A stretch of 64,000 nucleotides of DNA, taken from Penelope pileata (Eukaryota > Chordata > Aves > Galliformes > Cracidae). The DNA lies in the NCBI GenBank assembly GCA_013396635.1, contig WBMW01005007.1, positions 1,407,045 to 1,471,044 of the forward strand, in the 5' to 3' direction. How positions within the stretch are numbered: position 1 is the stretch's first letter; each line of letters opens with the position of its first letter. Below, piece by piece: positions 1 to 11,698 of the stretch. The notes beneath the pieces were generated by a model. That model was not told where the DNA came from. It did no database searches and was given only the letters and a program-made list of their open reading frames with translations. Both the position numbers and the translations under genes were made by a program.

Positions 1-185
1 TAGCTTAGTTCCTGTAGTCAATGAAAATGGAGGGCACGTACTTCCCAAATTGTCATCCTGATTTACAGTTCTGAGCTCTTTCAAACACCGACAGCCACTG
101 CAGTGAGATCTCACTTCTGTCTGCTTCCTACCATAAGTCTAATGCTCCGTACCCATAAATCTAACGCACCTGGAGCCGGAGGGCC

Positions 186-230
186 TTCAAGGTCACTTCC
201 AGCCCAAACCATTCCGTAACACTACGATTT
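186..230 (+). mobile_element. CR1 3'-end fragment
   Basis: Short match to the CR1 3' terminus (GGCCTTCAAGGTCAC followed by CAGCCCAAACCATTC). Plus orientation, degraded. Confidence 0.55.
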
Positions 231-518
231 GCGCTATGAGCTGTGACCAAGATACTGTCCCCTGCGTACAGAAATGCCGCTGTATCCAGATGCGACCACC
301 AGCGTATCACGTGCACCATGTGACCTCATCCCCACTGGCCTCCTCGAGGTCCAGGACATCCATCCTGACATGTAGAATTTTACTGTCAGGGTTCCATGAC
401 CTGACAGTTACGTGAGACGTGCCATACAGCTCCCACATGAAGAGGCACTGGGCACCAGCTGGAGCACAGGAGGTTCCCTCTGAGCACCAGGCAGCACTTC
501 TGTGCTGACGGAGCACCA

Positions 519-640
519 GCACAGGTTGCTCAGAGGCTGTGAAGTCTCCTCCCTGGAGATCACCAAAAGCTGCCTGGACACGGGCACCATGCTCTGGGTG
601 CTCTGCTGGAGTAGGGACGGGACCACAGGGACCNGAGCCA
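519..640 (+). mobile_element. CR1 3'-UTR fragment
   Basis: Matches the CR1 segment after ORF2: CAGGTTGCTCAGAGGCTGTG, then CTCCCTGGAGAT and GCCTGGACACG. The terminal octamers are missing. An ambiguous base lies at 634. Protein-like frames over it are by-products of the repeat. Confidence 0.75.
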
Positions 641-1398
641 CCTTAAATGCAGCCGGGATTGTGCTGCTCTTTAAGAAGGCCACGGTCACGAAAATAATGT
701 CTGTATTTACGGGTATTTGTTGTAACATGTGGAAAACAAAAATCTGGAATAAAGTACCTCTGTGGAAGAAGTCCTAAGTTCGATGGTGATTAAATACTTT
801 TTTCTGAACTTTTGCAGTATCTTCAAGGATCTTTCCAAAGACAATAATTTGAAAAATAAATAAAAATCTGAAGACACGAAACAAAGTGCATTTTGTTATA
901 AATATTCTAATGACATGAATAAGTTTCTGTTGAATAAGAGCAAGAGTAACAAATACCCTCTTCAAGTGGTGGCATTTTTGGTCCTCTTCATGCTCCTACA
1001 CAAAAGCCACAAAGATAGGAAACCAACCAACCAACAGACAGTCCTGGAGCTTGCAGTGGGCTCAGAGGTGGAATGTGCAAGTATTTATCCTTTTCATATC
1101 AAAATGGAAGTAACTAATTCCCAGCAGGAAGCCTGTCGGTACTGGAGTGAATGGAGTTCCACTGCAGTCAGGTAAACCCTCAGCTGAGGCAGCCGCTTCA
1201 GCATCCAGCAGATGCTGTCTTCAGCTAACCTAGGAGCACCTGTGCAGACACGCTCCAGAGATAACGTGATTTCTAACAACTCCCATTTTCTAAATAACTT
1301 GACCCTTCTGCTATTTCCCAGTCTGTAGTGCATGATGAAAAATCCATAATAGAACAGATGATACCTATTCCCTTAACCTTATTAAAGGTAAGTCTTTG

Positions 1399-1433
1399 AA
1401 AAAAAAAAAAAGAAAGAAAGAAAGAAAAAAAAT
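1399..1433 (+). repeat. Poly-A / (GAAA)n simple repeat
   Basis: A run of A followed by about four GAAA units and another A run; nearby AATCAATGAAAA occurs twice (1430-1460). Confidence 0.9.
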
Positions 1434-3274
1434 CAATGAAAAAAATGAAAATCAATGAAAACTGTCAAGTCACAGAGGACATGAGTATATCAAAAGCTAC
1501 AAGGCAAAATACGCAGATGTTGCTGCATCTAGAGGCTTGTTTTAGACAAATATCAGACCTTGATTTATATCAAGATGACAGAAGGCCAAATACATATTTT
1601 TAAATTGCAAAACTGGAAGTACTTCAACATCTTTGCATTTCCTTCAGCATTATGTCCAGCAGCACCCATTTTAAATAAGGTACCTTGGGACGCCTCTCAC
1701 TGGAAAACCAAGTAAACATATCAGATTTATTTCTTTTCAGGCTCAGCAGCTGGTCCCCAGATAACCCTGCTATCAGACACCGATCAGGACATGCAGATGA
1801 ACACTGGCAGACACAGAGGTGAGCTCAAACAGCTGCTGCTGCTGCTTCAGTACCAGTGCAGGGCCTTCGGGCTCCACCCCGCCATGGGCTCTCACGCGCA
1901 CTCACAGATTGAGGCTGGAAATTACAGGACTGAGTTCGTGACCCAGTCACAGCCTCAGCTGCTCTCCTCTGAATCCCCTTTCCTTTCTTGTACTCACTGG
2001 GCACAGAAACTCCTACAAAAATATATCTATGATATGTAGGTGTAAGAGTTATCTGAGAACGTTTTTGTAGTAGGAAAATTTCATTCTAGATCCCACTGCA
2101 GGCGACCAGTTAGGTTTGCAGCATCCTAGCAAATAAAATTACATAAAAGACAACAACAATAAAACCCTAAAATTTGAGTGTGGCTGTAAGCATTTTTGGG
2201 TGATGAAGGACTGAAATTAGAAGAGAGTGTACGTAAGCTATGAAACCCCTAATTCTTTGCTTTGATAAGTGATAGTTGCTACATATGAAGTTCAATGTCC
2301 ACAGTTTATCATAAATTCTACGGTACATTTGCAAAGTGATGTCATTGAAAGCACCCATCTGTGTGCTCTGTGAAGTAAAAAATGATCTCAAGTTTTGCAT
2401 CAAGATATATCTGTTTTTAATCCAATGATTTAATTTATAATTCCATACAAGGGCAGTTTGTTTGAAAAGACAAGTTAATCTGAATTTTAAAAAAAGCTCA
2501 TTTCCCAGCTGGCAAATAATTTTTGGGTCAGATCAGCTATTTCACTGGCCATGAAGTATATCTGACAGACACCCCCCAGAGGGTGTCAGGGTAGAAGCAG
2601 CCTTACAGAAGGAAGTTGTGAAATAAGTATACAAGATCATAAAAGAAAAGCGCAGTTGTATGTCAGGAATCCATGGCAATAGCTGCATAGATCCAGAGAT
2701 AACACATACCGACTGCAGCAACGGGTGGGTCACATTCTGGTCACCATTCCTCTAAGACACAAAACAAAACACTGTTTTTTGGTGTTAATGTTGTTTTGTA
2801 TTATTCCTTAAACCATCACAGGGTCAACTGCTGTTGTCACTTGCCCCTTCAGCATTTTAGTCCTAAATATCTTGCATGTCTTTGTAGCTGCAGACAGTAG
2901 CTGTGAAGAACAGAAAAACAGTAACTGTTAACAGGAACACTGTCAAAGGTTCTCTCAGGGGTCTTGGAGCTGAAACTTAACTCTCCTCTGACTTTACACA
3001 AGGAATAAGGATTCCAGAACAAGACAGGAGAAAGTTTGTCTCAAGAATGCATGGGAGTGAGGTAGTGAGCAAATCTTACCAGTGTGCAGAAATACCTGTT
3101 GGGGAGACTAAAGAATGTGAGATTCTTCCCTGTGGTACCCAGTGACAGGATGAGACTGTGCAAATCAAAACAGAAACTTCCACTTGTTCAGTTATTATTA
3201 TTATTATTTTTACACAAGTGTAGTCAAACAGTAGTGCTAGTCTTCCAATGGGATTACGGAGTCACAAAATTGGA

Positions 3275-3363
3275 TGTGGCCATGAGCAACTCTGTCTGCA
3301 GCAGCAGCAGCTACAGCAATCTCCTGATGCTCCTTCCAACCACAGCCACTCTGCGGTTCTGGG
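3275..3363 (+). mobile_element. CR1 3'-end fragment
   Basis: Degraded CR1 3' end on the plus strand: GGATGTGGCCATGAGCAAC, then CTCCTGATGCTCCTTCCAAC and a worn ATTCTGTG-like end. A CAG run (3299-3309) lies in the middle. Confidence 0.55.
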
Positions 3364-3949
3364 GAGTTTTATAGGAGTAAGTTGAAGACATGGAAGGCCG
3401 AGTAAGAGGATACACTGTGTCTTTAAGTATAACATTGCTACAAAGTTGGATCGGATACTAAAGGAAGGTAGAATAATTTTGATTTTCTTTTGTTTGGGTT
3501 TTGGAGGGTTTGAACATTTTGTTTTTGATGGTTTTTTTTGGTTTTGAATTTCTTTCAAACAACAGGAAATCTGAGGTTCTGAAACTAAATTAATGAAGAA
3601 AATCACAACTAGCAGCACATCAGAGAACAGTATTAAAAGCACATGACCTTCCACCCACTGTCACTTCAAAAATATCTAATGACAACGTGTCTCATTTGAT
3701 CCTGCTGGGGATATTTTTGTAGTAAGCTAGGCTGCACTTCAATTTGACGTGGTGCAAGAAAGGATTTTGATGTACCATAGCTGGGTTACTATTTCCACTC
3801 ATCTTTTTGCCGAGTTCTCTTTGCTACAGCACCTTTTGTTTGCAGTCATGATATAACCTCATTTTTCATGCCATAGCTCATTTTAGGGAAAAGAATCCCA
3901 AAATACACAGTAAAATATTCAGCAGTTGTCCAAACTCCATATAAAACGT

Positions 3950-5235
3950 TATTGAAAAGCACCTGAAAGATAGTGCCGTTATTGGTCATAGCCAACATGG
4001 GTTCATGGGGGGAGGGTTCTGTTTAATGAACTTAATCTCCTTTTATGACAAGATTACATACCTTGTTGATCAAAGGAAGCCAGCTGCTGCAATCTTGGAT
4101 TTCAGCAAAGCTTTTGATATAATTTCCGCACAGTATCCTTCTAGACAAAGTGTCCAACATCCAGTTAGAAAAAGAAAAAAAACAAGGCAATGGATGATCC
4201 ATCAGTTGGCTGATGGATCAGGCCCAAAGGATGATAGTAAATGGGGATATGTTAGACTGGGGTCCATTCACTGCTGGGTTTGTGCAGGGCTCCATTTTAG
4301 GGCCAGTTCTGTTTTATCTTTTCATAGATTACTGGAATGCAAGACTCAAAGGTATACTAAACAAGTTTGTGGAGAACACTAGATTGGGAGTTGTTGTTGA
4401 CTACCACAAGGGAAGAGAGGCGTTGCACAGAGATCTTGACAAATTGGAGGGCTGGGCAATCACTAACTGCGTGAAGTTTAGCAAGAGTGCTGGATTCTGC
4501 ACTTGTGACAAGGCAGCCCTGGATAGATGAATATAACGGGGGATGAGAGGCTGGAGAGCAGCCCAACAAAAAGAGATCTGGGGGTTCTGGTTGACAGCAA
4601 GTTGAATCTGAGTCAGCAGAGGGCCTTGGCATCCAAAAGTGCCCTGGGCTGCATCAGGCCCAGCACTGCCAGCTGGGCGAGGGAAGGGATTGTCCCCCTC
4701 TGTGCTGGTACAGCCTCACCTCAAGTACTGCAGGCAAGTTTGGGTATCACAATATCATAAGGACATAAGACTATTAGAAAGCATCCAAAGGAGGGGAGAG
4801 CTACAAAGCTGGTGAAGGGGCTGGAGGGCAAGAAGCATGAGAAGCAGCTGAGGCACCTTGGTTCGTTCAGCCCAGAGCAGAGGAGGATGAGGGGAGGCCT
4901 CACAGCAGCCTACAGCTTCCTCACAAGGGGAGCAGAGGGGCAGCGCTGAGCTCTGCTCTCTGGTGGCAGCGACAGGGCCCAAGGGAATGGCATGGAGCTG
5001 CATCAGGGGAAGGTCAGGTTGGGTGTTAGGAAAAGGTTCTTCACCAGAGGGTGATTGGACACCAGCACAGGCTCCCCACAGCAGTGGTCACAGCCCCACG
5101 CTGCTGGAGTTCAAGAAGTGTTGGGATAACACTCAAACATGTGGTTTGAATTTTGGGTGGTCCCTGTATGGCACCAGGAGTTGGACTCAATGATCTTTGT
5201 GGGCTCCTTCCAACTCAGGATTTTCTATGATTCCA
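3950..5235 (+). mobile_element. CR1 LINE, decayed, 1.3 kb plus-strand copy
   Basis: Old CR1 copy on the plus strand. Reverse-transcriptase pieces can be read in different frames: LDFSKAFD near 4100, GSILGPVLF near 4290, a 'DLDKLEGWAITN' segment near 4440, then the 3' UTR ending TTCTATGATTC at 5222-5232. The catalytic FADD box is replaced by FVEN (about 4366-4377), and frameshifts separate the pieces, so it is dead. Divergence is far greater than in the copy at 31.9-32.9 kb. Confidence 0.9.
4195..4220. repeat. 11-bp perfect inverted repeat inside decayed CR1
   Basis: Arms TGATCCATCAG and CTGATGGATCA around TTGG. Lies in the reverse-transcriptase part of the CR1 copy, and appears to have arisen by drift from the CR1 sequence. 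Confidence 0.9.
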
Positions 5236-6268
5236 AACACACCATTTAGTCCCACTGGATCACTCATGCCACGAACAACTTTAATCTTAACTTCAATTTT
5301 TTTGAACTGGAGCTCACAGTGATTTTGATCTTCTCTCCTCTTTAGTATCAGGGAAACAGAATATAGACAGCCAGCAAAGGATAACTAAAGTAGATCAGAC
5401 AGCTGTGCACTGCCACACCTTTATTTTGTAAATTTACACTTCATGATTCATAACAGGAATAGCCATGTCAAGTTGAAAAAACTTCCTTGTTTTGATTCTG
5501 TGTGAAAATCCTCATCTCAGTTTTGAAGGTGAGGACAGCTGTGGTACTCTAGCTAACAGAATTGTTCAAAAGTTGGGCTATGCAGAGGAACTAGTATTAC
5601 CTTGTAAAAATTTCAACATTTTTGACCATTTATGAATTTTGATTGCACCCTGAGGGATGGAAGGATAATTATGGTTTTAGAGTAAGAATGAACAATATTA
5701 ATGCAGTATTAACTACCAAGCTGCAGAAACTAATCATTCTCTCAGTACATCATTTTAGTTTAGTATTTTGCTATTCACAGTTAAGGATGTAACTTTGTTG
5801 CAGCAGATTAAGTCTTGTTTGTTCTAGTTAAAGGCAAGCTGCAAATCTTTGGAAATCCTTTTTAATAGCGATTAACTTCAGTGCAGTTTTAAACAAATGG
5901 TTTCGTGCAGTAGCAGTTCTGCATAAAGACTAAAAGTAAAAAGTTATACTCTAAAAACTACAGAACGTTAGATTGCTAGATGAATTTTTAAAACAGATGT
6001 GATTAATATTGTTCAAGAAAAATCAAGAACAAGACCATAGATACAGCTGTAAGATGTCTTCAAACTTGCTTCCCACCCCACCAAGTAAAGATAACTTACC
6101 TTCTTTAAATAAAAACACTGCAACACACCTGACATTCTCTGATCCCTGAAATGTAAAAGTGTCATGAATCATTATGAAACTTGTGCCATCACACCTACGA
6201 TATGACAAGTGCCATCATAACTAGTTGAACTATAGTAATACATCGGTGTGTTTTCAAGCACAACTAGC

Positions 6269-6333
6269 CTTTCCTCCTTTACTAAATCTTTCCTCCTTAA
6301 CTAAATAGAGACAGTGATTTGAGACAGTGATTT
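6269..6333 (+). repeat. Two adjacent short tandem duplications
   Basis: A 19-bp unit CTTTCCTCCTTTACTAAAT occurs twice (6269-6287, 6288-6306, one mismatch). It is followed almost at once by a perfect 13-bp unit GAGACAGTGATTT duplicated at 6308-6320 and 6321-6333. Confidence 0.9.
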
Positions 6334-9300
6334 GTGGTTCCTTGAGGAAAAGCACAGCTGAACAAAACAATTTCTAAGCCAAGTAGTTTGCCATACAAAT
6401 ATCTATATAGAAGCATTAGCACTGGCCCAATGCTATAAAGAGAAGAGACTAGAAGTAACCTTTATGCACAATATAAGTTATCTGTTGTTTCATTGCACTG
6501 AATAAATACCGAGTATAAAATCATGTTTGAAGTGTAGCAATTTAATACTGAGTGCATCTTGCTGGGGCAGATATTTTGCTACATTAATAATGGAAAGCAC
6601 TGTTAAAAAATATCAAATTCACTCATTTTAACCAAAGAAGTCTGGATACAATATGGACAATGGAAATGGTTGACATGGCCCAAGCACTGCAATAGAGTAA
6701 CCTTCAATGCTGCAGTTCACAGGACACTCTTGAAAAGTTAAAAAAAAGAAAAGAGTCTGAATGTGAGTGGGGTTGAAAGCCCATTATTCCAGGCTGATAT
6801 GACATGTTACTTTAATATATACCAGTAAAGGATAGAGGAATTCAGAAACAGAATTAGCCCATGCTATCTCTAAATTCTAAGGAACTAAGAGCTTTATAGC
6901 AGGACAATTATTAGCATAACTTCAGCTTTCAGAACTATCATCATAACAAACAACTTAAGTTCCTAAGTTCAAAAAATAAGACGAAACAGAATTTTGAAGT
7001 AGTCTGTTTCATCCAAAGACTGAATACTTTGTTTCATTTCCTAGAGCCATTAAAAAAATAGACAGAAACCCTTAATATTTTAAACACCGCACAACACATG
7101 GTTCCTAACTTCTACTCCCAAATTATTCAGTTACAGTTTAAAGGTGACAAGGCTAGGAATTCTGCATATTTTAATTTCATTTAGAGTTCAGGCCAAATGA
7201 TAAGAAGATGCAAGATTACTACGCTCAGCTTTTATTATTTTTGTGAAAGAATGAAGGTAAACAAAAAGCACTGAGATGCTGGCCCTTTACTTGCACATCT
7301 TCCAAGTCAAGGCTTTCCAAACACCATCCCTACCTATAAAAGGTTTTCTTAAGGTACTTAGAGCAAGAAGCATTTTGTACATACAGACTGAAAAGATATA
7401 TGTATCTTATACGTATAGAATTTATTCATATGAACCTATGTAAAGGACATAGGATGTCTAAGCTAGTAATTTTTCACTGAATTAAAATGCTTTTAGATAG
7501 TGATAAAAGAATTCAAGATCACATCTAAAAAAACACAGAGTACTTCCCCCCCACCCAGAGATGTTTGTTTAGATAAAACTGGAAACAAAGAAACAAGCTT
7601 GCAGAGCTTTCTAATGGTTATTTACAACACAGGCACAGTTTCTTTCAAATCTTCACTAGATAGATCTGAATGGAGCGTGCTCCTTACTTCGGCTAGTGTT
7701 CTGCTGCAAAACAAAGAGCTCTGTCTGAAGTGACCTTTCACATACTGCCAAGTAAATGATGTATTTCAATTCAGAATCATTTATATAACTGGAACTTTCC
7801 TAACATTTTTTACTCTTATACTGTATACCGCCACATTCTTTTCTTACATGTTTCAGTAGTTCATTATACGAAGGATGAAGGCGTATGCACATTTAGAGAA
7901 CTGTTTCCATAGCAAGGAAAGTGTACTGTAAAGGAAGAAAGCAGCAGCCAGTTCTCCATTTTAGAATCAAGGTCATTATTAAGATATTAAAGCTAGAAGC
8001 TAGATAAGGGGGCAACAATTTAAGAGTAAAAGATGTCAGTATTCAATACCACAATATCACTTCAAATATTTCTTTTATAACTATTTCTCCTTATCACCAC
8101 CTATCAAACAGTTACTCAGGCATTTCAGGCACCAATTCTGTAGGAATTACTCATGCTATTCCCTAGTGATTAATCACTGCATATAAGGACTTGTACAATT
8201 TCAGTGGACTGAATGCTATTAAGACGCAACAGGTCTAACTTAATTTTAAGCAAACAAAACTCCAGAGCTCGGAATTGCTCACATTTTTCTTCTACTACAG
8301 TTACGTTACACTTAGAAAATTCCATCCAGAATTCCTCTAACTCCTTTATAATTCCTAGAAATAGTAATGTCTCATTAAACTTTTAAAATTAGAGGATGCC
8401 ATTGCATGAATTGCACAGACATACTGCTCAACTACAGTACACGACTATGTGCCATCTCTAGTCTTTATGAAATAAGACAGAAATACATGAAGACAGACAT
8501 TTTACTTGAGGCACTGACTCAGATTTTTGCTCAAGTTCTTCATCTCAAATCATACATTCAACACAGCAACTAAGAAGCCAGGTACTTTCTCATTTATGAT
8601 TGACATATCCCAGATTGCAAGAGATAATGAAAAAATAGCACAGGGCCTCTGTTCATCTGATTAGATTGAGATGAATCATCATTTTACTACAATATATCCT
8701 GTGCACATAAATCAAATGATGTTTGACACTTTTTACTTACTAGCCTGAAGTTAAGCCGCCTGTCTGAACTTCCAGATATCCTTCCAAACCAGATTATTTT
8801 GGGTTACAGAGATTTTAGGTTAGTTAGAGTTTCACACTTAGTCTAATTGATCTTTGTAGATGGTATTTCCTGAACATCACCCAGGCTCAACTTCTCCAGT
8901 CATTGACATATCAAAACCATATAATTTGACAATCATGGTCAATCTACATTCATTTAGAGTTTTAGAAGAAAGCAAAACTACAAACTGGACAAGGAAACTG
9001 CTTAAATAAAACAGCAATGACTTTTCAAGCAGAAATTTAGACATTCAAAACGAATCTGAACAGTATTATGCTATCACAGACAAGACAGTGAAGATTCATG
9101 CATTCAAGTAGAATCCCAAAACTTCAGCCTGATTTTCATCCTGCTGTTGAGTTTGAAAACAGATAAGGAAAAGCATAATAGCTGCTTACTAAAAACGGTC
9201 TACCTCATCTGGCAATTTCTGCAGTCAAGTAGGTATTTAAGGAACTAACGTTGTAAGTGGTTGGTCTAAATTCAAACATACCAGGCAGAATCAAGAACTT

Positions 9301-9814
9301 ACCTTTTTCCCCACTAGTAAAAAACTTCATGCCATTGCATGGATCCAGTAAGCTTAGTTGGCTTCAAGTAAAAAATCCTTGACCAAATGTGATTTCATGT
9401 TATCTTATGCTTTGATCTATTCAAGAAGCATGAAACAAATAGGCCATGCAAATGCTCCTCTAGCTATGTTTTAAGTTTAGAAAAAACAGTATGCTGGAGA
9501 TTATATGGCTTTAAGTGGATTTACAGTCCAAGTGGACTTGTTCTACAAGTGACCAAACAGGAAAATAATGTTTTTTCCAGGTTAACTAGGGAGATTAGCC
9601 ACCCAAGTGAGCCAGCAAGCAAGGAACACGGATGGGGTGCACCCTTCTTTCTACAGACTTTTAAAAAAGTTGAAGTTAACAATGAACCGTAAGCATCCAG
9701 TAAATGTGCACATGCAGAATGGATGCATTCTTTGTAGTGCTGCACAGTGGGAGGATGAGATACCATAGACATAAATCGATACTAGAAAATTCCAGACTAG
9801 ATAAATGCTCATGA

Positions 9815-9985
9815 GGACAGCCAGGCATTGAAACAACTTCCCTGGAGGTCATACAGTCTACTGCTGAAGGTTTGAGACCAGAATACTATATAAGGGCCTG
9901 AACAGCCTGGTATGACCTTGCTTAGAGAAAGATACCAGGCTGGACAACCTCCTAAGAACCCCTACATCTGAATTATCTTTAGTCC
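9815..9985 (+). mobile_element. Ancient CR1-like fragment
   Basis: Worn plus-strand CR1 3' region: ACAACTTCCCTGGAGGTCA, then GGGCCTGAACAGCCTGGTAT and GGCTGGACAACCTCCTAAG with a decayed end. Several insertions separate the matching blocks. Confidence 0.45.
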
Positions 9986-10439
9986 TAAACTAGTTAAATC
10001 CAGTTTTAAATTCACACTAATCCTTACTATGGTAATTTAAAACAAACATTTAACATAGCAGCTACTAGAACACAGATGTTTTTGTTGATATTTGAAAATA
10101 ACTTTAGGGTGACACACATGATGTGAAGATTCACTCAAAAACATACACCAACAAAATAAGATGCCCAAATACATTTATTCGTCTCTTAAAAAATACGTTA
10201 TTCTTTAGAAAAGACAACAGCTTAGGAAATATCAATACAGATTAAAGTATATCCAATCTGGCACATATTTCATGCCGATGATTACTTAAACATCAGTATC
10301 ATCAGACCAAACAAGATAAGACTTCTGAAGTCAGTAGCAACAAGGTACCAAGACAGAATTAACCCTTAAAAATTAGGAGCTCCAAAGCTTTTAAGCCAAA
10401 CAGAGCGAGAGTTCCAAAACATATCCAAGAACTGGGAAG

Positions 10440-11548
10440 CTCTTCATTCCTTTTGATCTTTATTTACTGCCAGAAATACATAAGTTACAACAAGGAAGCA
10501 AGCATCTCAGTAATTGGTGCTATGAACTGCTAAGTCAGCTCACCAGCTCTGAGTAGTCAGAAGAGTGCAGCACTGTTCTAAAATTAAACAGGAAGAGCAT
10601 GGTGTTCTTCTGATGGGACATCTTGAAAGAAATAATATAACTGGTTCTTTGTAGCCTTTCTTCCTCACACTATTCAGAACCATCTCCAGAGAAGGAAAGA
10701 GAAAAACAAGTTCATTATCACAGAACAGGAAGATATTCTATGCACTCTTGCTAAAGTTTTCAGTGTTAGTGCATTAATGATCTAAATGTGCATGAGTGAA
10801 GTTACCGTAACTGTGTCAGAAAAACAACTGTATTTGTTAACGTGATTCACAGGTAAAGTAGTACCTGAAAATATTCTGCTTTAAATACCTGGAGACGCAT
10901 CTGTTAGTATCTCTATAATAGCACCTTTCCCATTAAATATAATCATTTACCCATCTTGTTCTTACAGTGGTAAAAGGAGTCTAATCCACTTGGTCCTGGT
11001 AAACACACTAAGGATGATATCTTCTGTCTAATTGGCCACTTCAAGATTTACGGAATGTCTCAATCAAAGAGAGCTAGCAATGAGAAAGACCCTCATAGTG
11101 GGGACAATAAATAGGGACAAGTGTCTACGTGAGAAGTCAGGCTGATGTGGGACATTACTGGTGGCAGAGGGGAAGTATTCAGTAAAGGTGCAAGTGTCTG
11201 TTCAGCTAAAAGCCACGAGCGAGTCCTATTTGGAATGTAGCATATGTCCTAGAAGCAAAGTAGACACTGAATGTTGTCTTTGTGCCTTCTAAGGTGTGTA
11301 AACACTACCTTATGTTCTCAAGTAAGCAACTAATCAGACTTAGATGCAGCCACTCAAACAAGTGGAACGACAACTCAAGATATTCTTGTTTAGCATGAAG
11401 CTGAATATGTAAACACCTACAAGAATCACCTGTTCAGATAATATCAGACACCCCATATGGATTGTCACAATGCAGCACCATAGCAACAGTTTGATTTAAG
11501 GAACAGTCTTGCTGCTCATTCCATCACATTTGTTGAACGGCAGTAGCA
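10440..11548 (-). other. RAB32: Probable RAB32 3' UTR
   Basis: Region downstream of the RAB32 stop on the minus strand. I see no canonical minus-strand AATAAA between the stop and 10464. The first one is at 10459-10464, which would give a 3' UTR of about 1.1 kb; a second is at 10174-10179. The true end is inferred, and a shorter UTR using a variant signal is possible. Confidence 0.4.
10459..10464 (-). terminator. Candidate RAB32 polyadenylation signal AATAAA
   Basis: Plus-strand TTTATT, read as AATAAA on the minus strand. It is the first canonical signal after the RAB32 stop. Cleavage would be expected 10-30 nt further left. Not proven; the AATAAA at 10174-10179 is the alternative. Confidence 0.4.
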
Positions 11549-11698
11549 TTAGCAGCACTGTGATTTACTCTCCGCTTTCAATGGGTCTAGGTCCAGTTTT
11601 GGTTTCCCCACATCATTCTCCTCATTAGGAAAGGTTTTATAGTTGGCAAGGATGTTTTCCACCAAGAATCGAGCAGCTTCATCTATGTTGATGTTGTC
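11549..11698 (-). CDS. RAB32: RAB32 coding exon 3: C-terminal helix and prenylation tail
   Basis: This exon encodes residues 170-218 and the TAA stop; it is missed by simple ORF calling because it is short. It follows an acceptor ending TTTTTAG (plus-strand 11699-11705). It begins with DNINID, continues through the last amphipathic helix (AARFLVENILAN), then a hydrophilic hypervariable region (FPNEENDVGKPKLDLD), and ends SKSQCC. The terminal Cys-Cys is the geranylgeranylation site that anchors Rabs to membranes. The helix is the segment reported in mammalian RAB32 to bind PKA regulatory subunits, which is family knowledge. The phase-0 junction with exon 2 restores the SAK-DNINI sequence seen in RAB32. 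Confidence 0.95.
   Translation of the reverse strand, partial: DNINIDEAARFLVENILANYKTFPNEENDVGKPKLDLDPLKAESKSQCC

Larger units (their letters stand above)
1..3949. other. Intergenic: left edge, downstream of RAB32
   Basis: No gene recognised. Apart from the CR1 pieces and the A-rich repeat listed separately, it is unique-looking sequence with short GCT (about 1829-1843) and TTA (3193-3207) runs. The next gene leftward would be expected to be ADGB if mammalian synteny holds; I saw no ADGB exon here. Confidence 0.6.
5236..10439. other. Intergenic: AT-rich, repeat-poor flank
   Basis: No gene recognised; only very short open frames occur. Contains the paired tandem duplications at 6269-6333 and an old CR1 trace at 9815-9985. 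May include a longer RAB32 3' UTR if the AATAAA at 10174 is used. Confidence 0.6.

Noticed and set aside
4005..4760. Plus-strand frames of 77-125 codons near 4.0-4.8 kb as host genes
   Set aside because: They are fragments of a frameshifted CR1 reverse transcriptase with a lost active site.
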